Notes: generated by a model from the letters alone, not told the origin. A stretch of 64,000 bases of DNA from Streptomyces collinus Tu 365 (GCF_000444875.1 NC_021985.1:7088170-7152169), one strand, 5' to 3'. Shown: positions 43,287 to 52,798, counted from the stretch's first letter. Translations and numbers: made by a program.

Positions 43287-44419
43287 TGCCCCGGCAGAGC
43301 ACGGCAGGCCCCCGCACCCCCGGTACCGCAACAAGAGGAGAGACTGTGCCCACTGTGCCCCCGGCCTCGACACCCGCTCGGAGGACCGCGGTGGACGTGA
43401 CCGCGCTTCTGGAGCGCGGACGGACCCTGGCCACCCCGGTCCTGCGTGCGGCCGTCGACCGCCTGGCGCCTCCGATGGACACCGTCGCCGCCTACCACTT
43501 CGGCTGGATCGACGCCGCCGGCAACCCCGCCGACGGCGACGGCGGCAAGGCCGTGCGGCCGGCCCTGGCCGTCCTCTCCGCCGAGGTCACCGGCGCCGCC
43601 CCCGAGGTGGGCGTCCCCGGGGCCGTCGCCGTCGAACTCGTCCACAACTTCTCGCTGCTGCACGACGACCTGATGGACGGCGACGAGCAGCGCCGGCACC
43701 GCGACACGGTCTGGAAGGTGCACGGCCCCGCCCAGGCCATCCTGGTCGGCGACGCCCTGTTCGCCCTGGCCAACGAGGTGCTGCTGGAGCTCGGCACCGT
43801 CGAGGCCGGCCGAGCCACCCGCCGGCTGACCACCGCCAGCCGCGCCCTGATCGACGGTCAGGCGCAGGACATCTCCTACGAGCACCGCGACCGGGTCAGC
43901 GTCGAGGAGTGCCTGGAGATGGAGGGCAACAAGACGGGCGCCCTGCTCGCCGCCTCCAGCTCCATCGGCGCGGTCCTCGGCGGCGCCGACGACCGCACCG
44001 CCGACTCCCTGGAGAAGTACGGGTACCACCTCGGCCTCGCCTTCCAGGCCGTCGACGACCTCCTCGGCATCTGGGGCGACCCGGAGGCCACCGGCAAGCA
44101 GACCTGGAGCGACCTGCGCCAGCGCAAGAAGTCCCTGCCGGTGGTGGCCGCGCTCGCGGCGGGCGGCCCCGCCTCCGAGCGGCTCGGCGAGATCCTCGCC
44201 GCCGACGCCAAGAGCAGCGACTTCGAGAACTTCTCCGAGGAGGAGTTCGCCGCCCGCGCCGCCCTCATCGAGCAGGCGGGCGGCCGGGAGTGGACGGCCG
44301 AGGAGGCACGCCGGCAGCACACCGTCGCCCTCGAGGCGCTCGACGCGGTGGACATGCCCGACCGGGTGCGGGAAGCCTTCACGGCGCTCGCCGACTTCGT
44401 CGTCGTACGGAAGAGATGA
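43286..44419 (+). CDS. Polyprenyl (farnesyl-type) diphosphate synthase
   Basis: A 377-aa trans-prenyl synthase. First Asp-rich motif LLHDDLMDGD lies near residue 127 and the second, AFQAVDDLLGIWGD, near 254; PAIL-type and KTGALLAASSSIGA blocks also fit. It probably supplies FPP for HpnC/HpnD. ATG at 43286 overlaps the hpnE stop (TGATG) and has GAGGAGG 7 nt upstream. GTG at 43346 also has a strong AGAGGAGA Shine-Dalgarno and would give a 357-aa protein without the Pro/Thr-rich start, so either may be used. Product chain length cannot be told for certain; residues before the first motif (VHNFSLLHDD) fit FPP/GGPP. Confidence 0.88.
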   Translation: MPRQSTAGPRTPGTATRGETVPTVPPASTPARRTAVDVTALLERGRTLATPVLRAAVDRLAPPMDTVAAYHFGWIDAAGNPADGDGGKAVRPALAVLSAEVTGAAPEVGVPGAVAVELVHNFSLLHDDLMDGDEQRRHRDTVWKVHGPAQAILVGDALFALANEVLLELGTVEAGRATRRLTTASRALIDGQAQDISYEHRDRVSVEECLEMEGNKTGALLAASSSIGAVLGGADDRTADSLEKYGYHLGLAFQAVDDLLGIWGDPEATGKQTWSDLRQRKKSLPVVAALAAGGPASERLGEILAADAKSSDFENFSEEEFAARAALIEQAGGREWTAEEARRQHTVALEALDAVDMPDRVREAFTALADFVVVRKR

Positions 44420-44453
44420 TCCCTATCGGTCGAACAGTCCTCGCGTAGTCGCC

Positions 44454-44484
44454 GGCCGGTGTCGAGGGACGACGGACACCGGCC
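44454..44484 (+). promoter_or_regulatory. Hairpin between prenyl synthase and shc
   Basis: GGCCGGTGTC (44454-44463) and GACACCGGCC (44475-44484) form a perfect 10-bp stem with an 11-nt loop, 35 bp after the prenyl synthase stop and about 50 bp before the shc start, the widest gap inside the operon. It may attenuate or process the message. Confidence 0.5.
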
Positions 44485-44536
44485 GACGGCGGACCCACAG
44501 CAGCACGATTTCGCACGACTGCACGAAGGGGAAGCC

Positions 44537-46609
44537 ATGACAGCGACGACCGACGGAAGCACCGGGGCGACCCTGCCGCCCCGGGCTGCCGCGGCCAGCC
44601 ACACCGCCCTCACCACCCCCGCCGCGGCCGGGGTACAAGAAGCCGCCGGACACGCCGCGAGGCGCGCCACCGACTACCTGCTGGCCCGTCAGGACGCGCA
44701 GGGCTGGTGGAAGGGCGACCTCGAGACGAACGTCACGATGGACGCTGAGGACCTGCTGCTCCGTCAGTTCCTGGGGATCCAGGACGAGGCGACGACGCAG
44801 GCCGCGGCCAGGTTCATCCGGGGCGAGCAGCGCGAGGACGGCACCTGGGCCACCTTCTACGGCGGCCCCGGCGAACTGTCCACCACCGTCGAGGCGTACG
44901 TCGCCCTGCGCCTGGCCGGCGACGCGCCCGACGCCCCGCACATGGCGAGGGCCTCCGCCTGGGTCCGCGAGCGCGGCGGCATCGCCTCCGCCCGGGTCTT
45001 CACCCGGATCTGGCTCGCCCTGTTCGGCTGGTGGAAGTGGGAGGACCTGCCCGAACTCCCGCCCGAGCTGATCTGGTTCCCGACCTGGATGCCGCTCAAC
45101 ATCTACGACTTCGGCTGCTGGGCCCGCCAGACCATCGTGCCGCTCACCGTCGTCTCGGCCAAGCGCCCGGTGCGCCCGGCGCCCTTCCCGCTGGACGAGC
45201 TGCACACCGATCCGGCCGACCCCAACCCGCACCGGCCGCTCGCCCCGGTGGCCAGCTGGGACGGCGCCTTCCAGCGGCTGGACAAGGCGCTGCACCAGCT
45301 CCGCAAGGTCGTCCCGCGCCGGCTGCGCCGGGCCGCGATGAACTCCGCCGCCCGCTGGATCGTCGAACGGCAGGAGAACGACGGCTGCTGGGGCGGCATC
45401 CAGCCCCCGGCCGTGTACTCGGTCATCGCCCTGCACCTGCTCGGGTACGACCTCCAGCATCCGGTCATGCGCGAGGGCCTGGCCTCACTGGACCGTTTCG
45501 CCGTGTGGCGCGAGGACGGCGCCCGGATGATCGAGGCCTGCCAGTCCCCGGTCTGGGACACCTGCCTGGCCACCATCGCCCTGGTCGACGCCGGCCTGCC
45601 CGTCGACCACCCGCAACTGGTCAGAGCGGCCGACTGGATGCTCGGCGAGGAGATCGTCCGGCCCGGCGACTGGGCCGTGAAGCGTCCCCAGCTGCCGCCC
45701 GGCGGCTGGGCGTTCGAGTTCCACAACGACAACTACCCGGACATCGACGACACCGCCGAGGTGGCGCTCGCGCTGCGCCGGGTCCGCCACCACGACCCCG
45801 AGCGCGTGGACCACGCCATCGGGCGGGCCGTGCGCTGGAACCTCGGGATGCAGTCCCGCAACGGGGCCTGGGGCGCCTTCGACGTCGACAACACCAGCCC
45901 GTTCCCCAACCGGCTGCCGTTCTGCGACTTCGGCGAGGTCATCGACCCGCCGTCGGCCGACGTCACCGCGCACGTGGTCGAGATGCTCGCCGCCGAGGGC
46001 CTCGCCCACGACCCGCGCACCCGGCGCGGCATCGACTGGCTGCTGGCCGAACAGGAGCCGAACGGCTCGTGGTTCGGCCGCTGGGGCGTCAACTACCTCT
46101 ACGGCACGGGTTCGGTGGTGCCCGCCCTCACCGCGGCCGGGCTGCCCGTCTCCCATCCGGCGATCCGGCGGGCGGTGACCTGGCTGGAGGGCGTCCAGAA
46201 CGACGACGGCGGCTGGGGCGAGGACCTGCGCTCCTACAAGTACGTCAAGGAGTGGAGCGGCCGCGGCGCCTCCACCGCCTCCCAGACGGGCTGGGCGCTG
46301 ATGGCGCTCCTCGCGGCGGGGGAGCGGGACTCCAAGGCCGTCGAGCGCGGTGTGCGGTGGCTGGCGGAGACCCAGCGCGAGGACGGCACCTGGGACGAGC
46401 CGTACTTCACCGGCACCGGCTTCCCCTGGGACTTCTCCATCAACTACCACCTGTACCGGCAGGTGTTCCCGCTCACCGCGCTCGGCCGGTACCTGCACGG
46501 CGACCCCTTCGAGCGGCCGCCGCTCGCCACGGCCAGGAAGCACCTGCCCGAGGTGCGCCGGCCGGTGACCGAGGCCGGACCGTCCCGCTCCGAGGCCAAG
46601 GGGAGCTGA
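44537..46609 (+). CDS. shc: Squalene-hopene cyclase
   Basis: A 690-aa monotopic membrane enzyme that cyclises squalene to hopene and hopanol. The catalytic DXDD is Asp402-Ile-Asp404-Asp405 (PDIDDTAEVAL). Several QW repeats are present (for example QENDGCWGG near 279, QSRNGAWGAF, QEPNGSWFGRWG, QNDDGGWGED, QREDGTWDEP). The FPWDFSINYHLYRQVFPL end is conserved in class II triterpene cyclases. ATG at 44537 is chosen; GAAGGGGAAG precedes it. It sits after the prenyl synthase and before hpnG, in the standard hopanoid order. Confidence 0.96.
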   Translation: MTATTDGSTGATLPPRAAAASHTALTTPAAAGVQEAAGHAARRATDYLLARQDAQGWWKGDLETNVTMDAEDLLLRQFLGIQDEATTQAAARFIRGEQREDGTWATFYGGPGELSTTVEAYVALRLAGDAPDAPHMARASAWVRERGGIASARVFTRIWLALFGWWKWEDLPELPPELIWFPTWMPLNIYDFGCWARQTIVPLTVVSAKRPVRPAPFPLDELHTDPADPNPHRPLAPVASWDGAFQRLDKALHQLRKVVPRRLRRAAMNSAARWIVERQENDGCWGGIQPPAVYSVIALHLLGYDLQHPVMREGLASLDRFAVWREDGARMIEACQSPVWDTCLATIALVDAGLPVDHPQLVRAADWMLGEEIVRPGDWAVKRPQLPPGGWAFEFHNDNYPDIDDTAEVALALRRVRHHDPERVDHAIGRAVRWNLGMQSRNGAWGAFDVDNTSPFPNRLPFCDFGEVIDPPSADVTAHVVEMLAAEGLAHDPRTRRGIDWLLAEQEPNGSWFGRWGVNYLYGTGSVVPALTAAGLPVSHPAIRRAVTWLEGVQNDDGGWGEDLRSYKYVKEWSGRGASTASQTGWALMALLAAGERDSKAVERGVRWLAETQREDGTWDEPYFTGTGFPWDFSINYHLYRQVFPLTALGRYLHGDPFERPPLATARKHLPEVRRPVTEAGPSRSEAKGS

Positions 46610-47251
46610 ATGAGAGCCCAGCCCGCCCCGGCCCCGCTGCTGATCGCCTGCGCGCTCGGCATCGAGCACCTCGCCCTGCGCACCGGCGACCGCGGCGGCG
46701 CGGGCGGGCCGGTCTCCTTCCTGCGCACGGGCATGGGGCCCAGGGCGGCGGAACGGTCCGTCACCGGCCGGCTGGCCGGCCCCGCGCTCACCGGGGCCGC
46801 CGTGGTGGCCACCGGCTTCTGCGCCGGACTCGCCCCGGGCATGCACCCCGGCGACCTGGTCGTCGCCGAGGAGACCCGGGACCCGCGCGGGACCGTCCCG
46901 TGCGTACGAACCGATCTGCTGGTGAAGGAACTCGCGCGTCTGCTGCCCGGGCGCACGCTCCACACCGGCCCGCTCACCGGCTCCGACCACGTGGTCCGTG
47001 GTCCGGAGCGGTCCGACCTGCTGGCGACCGGCGCGATCGCGGTCGACATGGAGTCGGCGGCCACGCTGCTCAGCGCGGTCCGCACGGGCGAACGCCCGGT
47101 CGCGGCCGTCCGGGTGGTCGTGGACGCTCCGGAACACGAGCTCGTCCGGATCGGCACGGTGCGCGGTGGGATCACCGCTTTCCGCGTTCTCCGTTCCATC
47201 CTTCCCGCGTTTTTCGAATGGCACCGTTCTTTGCCGCTCCCCCGGAGGTGA
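46610..47251 (+). CDS. hpnG: Hopanoid nucleosidase HpnG (adenosylhopane adenine lyase/phosphorylase family)
   Basis: A 213-aa phosphorylase-superfamily protein. By context it removes adenine from adenosylhopane to give ribosylhopane or its phosphate. Signs of the family are the ACALGIEHLAL start, GTG-like GCGP-type RTGMGPRAAERSV segment near residue 40, GFCAGLAPGMHPGDLVV near 70 and DMESAATLL near 145 (Glu of the base-binding site). Its start follows the shc stop directly (TGA then ATG), so it is coupled to shc. Confidence 0.86.
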   Translation: MRAQPAPAPLLIACALGIEHLALRTGDRGGAGGPVSFLRTGMGPRAAERSVTGRLAGPALTGAAVVATGFCAGLAPGMHPGDLVVAEETRDPRGTVPCVRTDLLVKELARLLPGRTLHTGPLTGSDHVVRGPERSDLLATGAIAVDMESAATLLSAVRTGERPVAAVRVVVDAPEHELVRIGTVRGGITAFRVLRSILPAFFEWHRSLPLPRR

Positions 47252-47256
47252 GCCAG

Positions 47257-48279
47257 ATGGCCATGCCGTTGCGTCAGTCCATCAAGGTCGCTACGTACCT
47301 GGCTGAACAGAGGATCCGCAGGCGCGACAAGTTCCCGCTCATCGTCGAGCTGGAGCCGCTCTTCGCCTGCAACCTGAAGTGCGAGGGCTGCGGCAAGATC
47401 CAGCACCCGGCCGGTGTGCTCAAGCAGCGCATGCCGGTGGCCCAGGCCGTGGGCGCGGTACTGGAGTCCGGTGCGCCCATGGTGTCCATCGCCGGTGGAG
47501 AACCGTTGATGCACCCGCAGATCGACGAGATCGTGCGGCAGCTGGTGGCCCGGAAGAAGTACGTCTTCCTGTGCACCAACGCGCTGCTGATGCGCAAGAA
47601 GATGGAGAAGTTCACGCCGTCGCCGTACTTCGCCTTCGCGGTGCACATCGACGGGCTGCGCGAGCGGCACGACGAGTCCGTCGCGAAGGAGGGCGTGTTC
47701 GACGAGGCGGTGGAGGCCATCAAGGAGGCCAAGCGGCGCGGCTTCCGGGTGACCACCAACTCGACCTTCTTCAACACCGACACCCCGCAGACCGTCATCG
47801 AGGTGCTCAACTTCCTCAACGACGACCTCCAGGTCGACGAGATGATGATCTCGCCCGCGTACGCCTACGAGAAGGCGCCCGACCAGGAGCACTTCCTCGG
47901 CGTCGAGCAGACCCGCGAACTGTTCCGGAAGGCGTTCGCGGGCGGCAACCGCCGCAAGTGGCGGCTCAACCACTCCCCGCTCTTCCTGGACTTCCTGGAG
48001 GGCAAGGTCGACTTCCCGTGCACGGCGTGGGCGATCCCGAACTACTCGCTCTTCGGCTGGCAGCGCCCCTGCTACCTGATGAGCGACGGGTACGTGCCGA
48101 CGTACCGCGAACTCATCGAGGACACCGACTGGGACAAGTACGGCCGGGGCAAGGACCCGCGCTGCGCCAACTGCATGGCGCACTGCGGCTACGAGCCGAC
48201 GGCCGTGCTCGCCACCATGGGCTCCCTGAAGGAGTCGCTGCGGGCCATGCGCGAGACCGTCTCCGGGAACCGGGAGTGA
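47257..48279 (+). CDS. hpnH: Radical SAM adenosylhopane synthase HpnH
   Basis: A 340-aa radical SAM enzyme that adds the 5'-deoxyadenosyl group to diploptene, giving adenosylhopane. The [4Fe-4S] motif is CNLKCEGC near residue 36 (C-x3-C-x2-C), followed by the SAM-binding IAGGEP near 77 and the AVHIDGLRERHDESV block. A C-terminal CANCMAHCGYEP segment near 305 could bind another cluster or metal. ATG at 47257 has GGAGGTGAG upstream. It is followed closely by ispG. Confidence 0.94.
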   Translation: MAMPLRQSIKVATYLAEQRIRRRDKFPLIVELEPLFACNLKCEGCGKIQHPAGVLKQRMPVAQAVGAVLESGAPMVSIAGGEPLMHPQIDEIVRQLVARKKYVFLCTNALLMRKKMEKFTPSPYFAFAVHIDGLRERHDESVAKEGVFDEAVEAIKEAKRRGFRVTTNSTFFNTDTPQTVIEVLNFLNDDLQVDEMMISPAYAYEKAPDQEHFLGVEQTRELFRKAFAGGNRRKWRLNHSPLFLDFLEGKVDFPCTAWAIPNYSLFGWQRPCYLMSDGYVPTYRELIEDTDWDKYGRGKDPRCANCMAHCGYEPTAVLATMGSLKESLRAMRETVSGNRE

Positions 48280-48283
48280 CGCG

Positions 48284-49399
48284 GTGACCGCCGTCCCCCT
48301 GGGCGTTCCCGAGGTACCGGCCCGGCCGGTCGCACCGCGGCGCGCGTCGCGGCGGATCCAGGTCGGGCCGGTGGCGGTCGGCGGCGGTGCCCCGGTGTCG
48401 GTCCAGTCGATGACGACGACACGGACCTCCGACATCGGTGCCACCCTCCAGCAGATCGCCGAACTCACCGCGTCCGGCTGCCAGATCGTCCGCGTCGCCT
48501 GCCCCACGCAGGACGACGCGGACGCCCTGGCGACCATCGCCCGCAAGTCGCGGATCCCGGTGATCGCGGACATCCACTTCCAGCCGAAGTACGTGTTCGC
48601 GGCCATCGAGGCGGGCTGTGCGGCGGTCCGGGTGAACCCGGGCAACATCAAGAAGTTCGACGACCAGGTCAAGGAGATCGCGCGGGCCGCGAAGGACCAC
48701 GGCACGCCGGTCCGGATCGGGGTCAACGCCGGTTCCCTGGACCGGCGTCTGCTCCAGAAGTACGGCAGGGCCACCCCCGAGGCACTGGTGGAGTCGGCCC
48801 TGTGGGAGGCGTCCCTCTTCGAGGAGCACGACTTCCGGGACATCAAGATCTCCGTCAAGCACAACGACCCGGTCGTCATGATCGAGGCGTACCGCCGGCT
48901 CGCGGAGCAGTGCGACTACCCGCTGCACCTCGGCGTGACCGAGGCCGGCCCGGCCTTCCAGGGCACGATCAAGTCGGCGGTCGCCTTCGGCGCGCTGCTG
49001 AGCGAGGGTATCGGCGACACCATCCGGGTGTCGCTGTCGGCCCCGCCCGCCGAGGAGGTCAAGGTCGGCATCCGGATCCTGGAGTCGCTGAACCTCAGGC
49101 AGCGCGGTCTGGAGATCGTCTCCTGCCCGTCCTGCGGCCGCGCCCAGGTCGACGTGTACAAGCTCGCCGAGGAGGTCACCGCCGGTCTGGACGGCCTGGA
49201 CGTGCCGCTGCGGGTGGCGGTGATGGGCTGTGTGGTCAACGGGCCGGGGGAGGCCCGGGAGGCCGACCTCGGCGTGGCCTCCGGCAACGGCAAGGGCCAG
49301 ATCTTCGTCAAGGGCGAGGTCGTCAAGACGGTCCCCGAGTCCAGGATCGTCGAGACCCTCATCGAGGAGGCCATGAAGCTCGCCGAGCAGGCGAAGTGA
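48284..49399 (+). CDS. ispG: 4-hydroxy-3-methylbut-2-enyl-diphosphate synthase IspG (GcpE)
   Basis: A 371-aa iron-sulfur enzyme of the MEP pathway that turns methylerythritol cyclodiphosphate into HMBPP. VQSMTTTRTSDIGATLQQI lies near residue 40, a TIM-barrel with NPGN and VGVNAGS-like (IGVNAGS) follows, and the C-terminal [4Fe-4S] ligands are in SCPSCGR near 283 and MGCVVNGPGEA near 315. Its GTG start lies 4 nt after hpnH. Streptomyces usually carry a second ispG elsewhere; this copy is probably dedicated to hopanoid supply (inference). Confidence 0.95.
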   Translation: MTAVPLGVPEVPARPVAPRRASRRIQVGPVAVGGGAPVSVQSMTTTRTSDIGATLQQIAELTASGCQIVRVACPTQDDADALATIARKSRIPVIADIHFQPKYVFAAIEAGCAAVRVNPGNIKKFDDQVKEIARAAKDHGTPVRIGVNAGSLDRRLLQKYGRATPEALVESALWEASLFEEHDFRDIKISVKHNDPVVMIEAYRRLAEQCDYPLHLGVTEAGPAFQGTIKSAVAFGALLSEGIGDTIRVSLSAPPAEEVKVGIRILESLNLRQRGLEIVSCPSCGRAQVDVYKLAEEVTAGLDGLDVPLRVAVMGCVVNGPGEAREADLGVASGNGKGQIFVKGEVVKTVPESRIVETLIEEAMKLAEQAK

Positions 49400-49439
49400 G
49401 TCGAGGCCACAGCACGGTACGACCGAGAGGGGGCCCAGC

Positions 49440-51341
49440 GTGACGATTCTGGAGACCATCCGGGGACCACGCGACCTGAAGGCGCTGTCCGAGGCGGAAC
49501 TCGGTGAACTGTCGGAAGAGATACGTGAGTTCCTGGTGCAGGCGGTGTCGAGGACCGGCGGCCACCTGGGGCCGAACCTGGGCGTGGTGGAACTCACCGT
49601 CGCGCTCCACCGGGTCTTCGAGTCGCCGGCCGACCGCATCCTGTGGGACACCGGCCACCAGAGCTATGTGCACAAGTTGCTGACCGGACGCCAGGACTTC
49701 TCCAAACTGCGCGGCAAGGGGGGCCTGTCCGGCTATCCCTCGCGCGAGGAGTCCGAGCACGACGTCATCGAGAACTCCCACGCCTCCACCGCGCTGGGCT
49801 GGGCCGACGGCCTGGCCAAGGCCCACCAGGTGCAGGGGGGCGAGGGCCACGTCGTCGCGGTCATCGGCGACGGCGCGCTGACCGGCGGCATGGCCTGGGA
49901 GGCGCTGAACAACATCGCGGCCGCCAGGGACCGGCCGCTGATCATCGTCGTCAACGACAACGAGAGGTCGTACGCCCCGACCATCGGCGGCCTCGCCAGC
50001 CACCTGGCCACCCTGCGCACCACCGACGGCTACGAGAAGTTCCTCGCCTGGGGCAAGGACGTGCTGCTGCGCACGCCGGTCGTCGGCCACACCGTCTACG
50101 AGTCCCTGCACGGCGCCAAGAAGGGCTTCAAGGACGCCTTCGCCCCGCAGGGCATGTTCGAGGACCTGGGCCTGAAGTACGAGGGCCCGATCGACGGCCA
50201 CGACATCGGTGCCGTCGAGGCGGCGCTGCGCCGGGCGAAACGCTTCCACGGGCCGGTCCTGGTCCACTGCCTCACCGAGAAGGGCCGCGGCTACGAACCC
50301 GCCCTCGCCCACGAGGAGGACCACTTCCACACCGTCGGCGTGATGGACCCGCTGACCTGCGCCCCGCTCACGCCCCTCGCCGGGCCCTCGTGGACCTCGG
50401 TGTTCGGCGACGAGATCGTCCGGATCGGCGAGGAACGCGAGGACGTCGTGGCGATCACGGCGGCCATGCTGCACCCGGTCGGCCTCGGCCGGTTCGCCGA
50501 GCGCTTCCCCGACCGGGTGTGGGACGTGGGCATCGCCGAGCAGCACGCGGCCGTCTCCGCGGCGGGCCTCGCCACCGGCGGGCTGCACCCGGTCGTGGCC
50601 GTCTACGCCACCTTCCTCAACCGCGCCTTCGACCAGGTGCTGATGGACGTGGCCCTGCACAAGTGCGGGGTGACGTTCGTGCTGGACCGGGCCGGCGTCA
50701 CCGGCGTCGACGGGGCGTCGCACAACGGCATGTGGGACATGTCCGTCCTGCAGGTCGTGCCGGGCCTCAGGATCGCCGCCCCGCGCGACGCCGGGCAGTT
50801 GCGCGCCCAGTTGCGCGAGGCCGTCGCCGTGGACGACGCGCCCACCCTGGTGCGCTTCCCGAAGGAGTCCGTCGGACCGCAGATCCCGGCGGTCGGCCGG
50901 GTCGGCGGCATGGACGTGCTGCACCGGGCGGAGCGCCCCGACGTGCTGCTGGTCGCCGTCGGGGTGATGGCCCCGGTGTGCCTCCAGGCCGCGGAGCTGC
51001 TCCAGGCCCGGGGCATCGGGTGCACGGTGGTCGACCCGCGGTGGGTCAAACCCGTGGACCCGGCGCTGCCGGGCCTGGCCGCCGGACACCGTCTGGTGGC
51101 CGTCGTCGAGGACAACAGCCGTGCCGCGGGCGTCGGTTCGGCCGTGGCACTGGCCCTCGGGGACGCCGACGTGGACGTGCCGGTACGGCGGTTCGGCATC
51201 CCGGAGCAGTTCCTCGCGCACGCCAAGCGCGGCGAGGTGCTGGCCGACATCGGCCTCACGCCCGTCGAGATCGCCGGCCGGATCGGTGCGAGCCCGGCCG
51301 TCAGGGACGTGGGGGGCACAGTCAAGGAGAGAGCTGAATGA
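49440..51341 (+). CDS. dxs: 1-deoxy-D-xylulose-5-phosphate synthase
   Basis: A 633-aa thiamine diphosphate enzyme that joins pyruvate and glyceraldehyde-3-phosphate to DXP, the first MEP step. THDP/Mg motif GDGALTGGMAWEALNN lies near residue 143, with HQSYVHK (GHQ-type) near 71 and the pyrimidine-part glutamate block VWDVGIAEQHAAV near 360. GTG at 49440 has GAGAGGGGG-like purines in front. Its stop overlaps the aminotransferase start (ATGA). As with ispG, this is likely the hopanoid-operon copy. Confidence 0.95.
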   Translation: MTILETIRGPRDLKALSEAELGELSEEIREFLVQAVSRTGGHLGPNLGVVELTVALHRVFESPADRILWDTGHQSYVHKLLTGRQDFSKLRGKGGLSGYPSREESEHDVIENSHASTALGWADGLAKAHQVQGGEGHVVAVIGDGALTGGMAWEALNNIAAARDRPLIIVVNDNERSYAPTIGGLASHLATLRTTDGYEKFLAWGKDVLLRTPVVGHTVYESLHGAKKGFKDAFAPQGMFEDLGLKYEGPIDGHDIGAVEAALRRAKRFHGPVLVHCLTEKGRGYEPALAHEEDHFHTVGVMDPLTCAPLTPLAGPSWTSVFGDEIVRIGEEREDVVAITAAMLHPVGLGRFAERFPDRVWDVGIAEQHAAVSAAGLATGGLHPVVAVYATFLNRAFDQVLMDVALHKCGVTFVLDRAGVTGVDGASHNGMWDMSVLQVVPGLRIAAPRDAGQLRAQLREAVAVDDAPTLVRFPKESVGPQIPAVGRVGGMDVLHRAERPDVLLVAVGVMAPVCLQAAELLQARGIGCTVVDPRWVKPVDPALPGLAAGHRLVAVVEDNSRAAGVGSAVALALGDADVDVPVRRFGIPEQFLAHAKRGEVLADIGLTPVEIAGRIGASPAVRDVGGTVKERAE

Positions 51342-52723
51342 CCACCGAGTTCGATCTCGGCGCCCTCCTCGCCGAGCGCGGGGCCGAGCGCTACGAGCTG
51401 CACACGAAGTACCTGAACCCGCAGCTCCCGCGCATGCTGCACACCATCGGCTTCGACAAGGTCTACGAACGCGGCGAAGGGGCCCACTTCTTCGACGCGG
51501 ACGGCAACGACTACCTCGACATGCTGGCCGGGTTCGGGGTGATGGGCCTCGGCCGGCACCACCCGGTCGTCCGCAAGGCACTGCACGACGTCCTCGACGC
51601 GGGCCTCGCCGACCTCACCCGCTTCGACTGCCAGCCGCTGCCCGGGCTGCTCGCCGAGCGGCTGCTCGCGCACAGCCCGCACCTGGACCGGGTGTTCTTC
51701 GGCAACAGTGGCACCGAGGCGGTCGAGACCGCCCTGAAGTTCGCCCGCTACGCCACCGGACGGCCGCGGATCCTCTACTGCGACCACGCGTTCCACGGCC
51801 TGACCACCGGCTCCCTGTCGGTCAACGGCGAGGACGGCTTCCGCGACGGCTTCGCCCCGCTGCTGCCCGACACCGCCGTTCCCCTCGGCGATCTCGACGC
51901 CCTGGCGCGGGAGCTGAAGAAGGGCGACGTCGCCGGGCTGATCGTGGAGCCGATCCAGGGCAAGGGCGTGCACGAGGCGCCGCCCGGCTACCTGCGCGCC
52001 GCCCAGGAGCTGCTGCGCCGGCACAAGGCGCTGCTCATCGCCGACGAGGTGCAGACCGGTCTCGGCCGCACCGGCGACTTCTACGCCTACCAGCACGAGG
52101 ACGGCGTCGAGCCGGACCTGGTGTGCGTGGCGAAGGCGCTGTCCGGCGGCTACGTCCCGGTCGGGGCCACCCTCGGCCGGGACTGGATCTTCCGGAAGGT
52201 CTACTCGTCCATGGACCGCGTGCTGGTGCACTCGGCGAGCTTCGGGTCCAACGCGCAGGCGATGGCCGCCGGGCTCGCCGTGCTGTCGGTCATGGAGAAC
52301 GAGCAGATCGTCGCCGGGGTGCGGCGCACGGGCGACCTGCTGAAGGCCAGGCTCACCGCGCTGGTCGACCGCTACGAGCTGCTCGCCGACGTGCGCGGCC
52401 GCGGCCTGATGATCGGCATCGAGTTCGGCAGGCCCTCGTCGCTGAAGCTGCGGGGCCGCTGGACCATGCTGCAGGCCGCGCGCAAGGGCCTGTTCGCCCA
52501 GATGGTCGTCGTCCCCCTGCTGCAGCGGCACCGGATCCTCACCCAGGTCTCCGGCGACCACCTGGAGGTGATCAAGCTCATCCCGCCGCTGGTCGTCGAC
52601 GAGGCCGACGTGGACCGGTTCGTGACGGCCTTCACGGCGGTGATGGACGACGCCCACAGCGGCGGCGGCCTGATGTGGGACTTCGGCAAGACCCTGATCA
52701 AACAGGCGGTGGCCAACCGCTGA
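51338..52723 (+). CDS. hpnO: Hopanoid aminotransferase HpnO (class III, PLP-dependent)
   Basis: A 461-aa class III aminotransferase. FGNSGTEAVETALKFAR near residue 120 binds the PLP phosphate, IADEVQTGLGRTG near 230 is the PLP Asp block, and the Schiff-base Lys lies in CVAKALSGGYVPVG near 265. At the end of the hopanoid operon it most likely converts ribosylhopane/formylhopane to aminobacteriohopanetriol, the amino-hopanoid of streptomycetes. Acetylornithine or glutamate-1-semialdehyde-like enzymes share the motifs, so context decides. The gap after it (76 bp) holds a large dyad. Confidence 0.88.
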   Translation: MTTEFDLGALLAERGAERYELHTKYLNPQLPRMLHTIGFDKVYERGEGAHFFDADGNDYLDMLAGFGVMGLGRHHPVVRKALHDVLDAGLADLTRFDCQPLPGLLAERLLAHSPHLDRVFFGNSGTEAVETALKFARYATGRPRILYCDHAFHGLTTGSLSVNGEDGFRDGFAPLLPDTAVPLGDLDALARELKKGDVAGLIVEPIQGKGVHEAPPGYLRAAQELLRRHKALLIADEVQTGLGRTGDFYAYQHEDGVEPDLVCVAKALSGGYVPVGATLGRDWIFRKVYSSMDRVLVHSASFGSNAQAMAAGLAVLSVMENEQIVAGVRRTGDLLKARLTALVDRYELLADVRGRGLMIGIEFGRPSSLKLRGRWTMLQAARKGLFAQMVVVPLLQRHRILTQVSGDHLEVIKLIPPLVVDEADVDRFVTAFTAVMDDAHSGGGLMWDFGKTLIKQAVANR

Positions 52724-52738
52724 CGTACCGGACCTGAA

Positions 52739-52783
52739 GACTCTTGCCTCTGAGGCAAAAAATTTGCCGCAGAGGCAAGAGTC
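52739..52783 (+). promoter_or_regulatory. Large nested dyad, probable operator of the XRE-cupin gene
   Basis: Perfect 14-bp arms GACTCTTGCCTCTG (52739-52752) and CAGAGGCAAGAGTC (52770-52783) enclose GGCAAA-AAA-TTTGCC. The same sequence can be read as two 15-bp operators, TTGCCTCTGAGGCAA (52744-52758) and TTGCCGCAGAGGCAA (52764-52778), 20 bp apart and so on the same face of the helix. It ends 15 bp before the XRE-cupin ATG. The AT-rich centre could serve as a promoter element. Confidence 0.75.
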
Positions 52784-52798
52784 GGGCCCAATGGAGAC

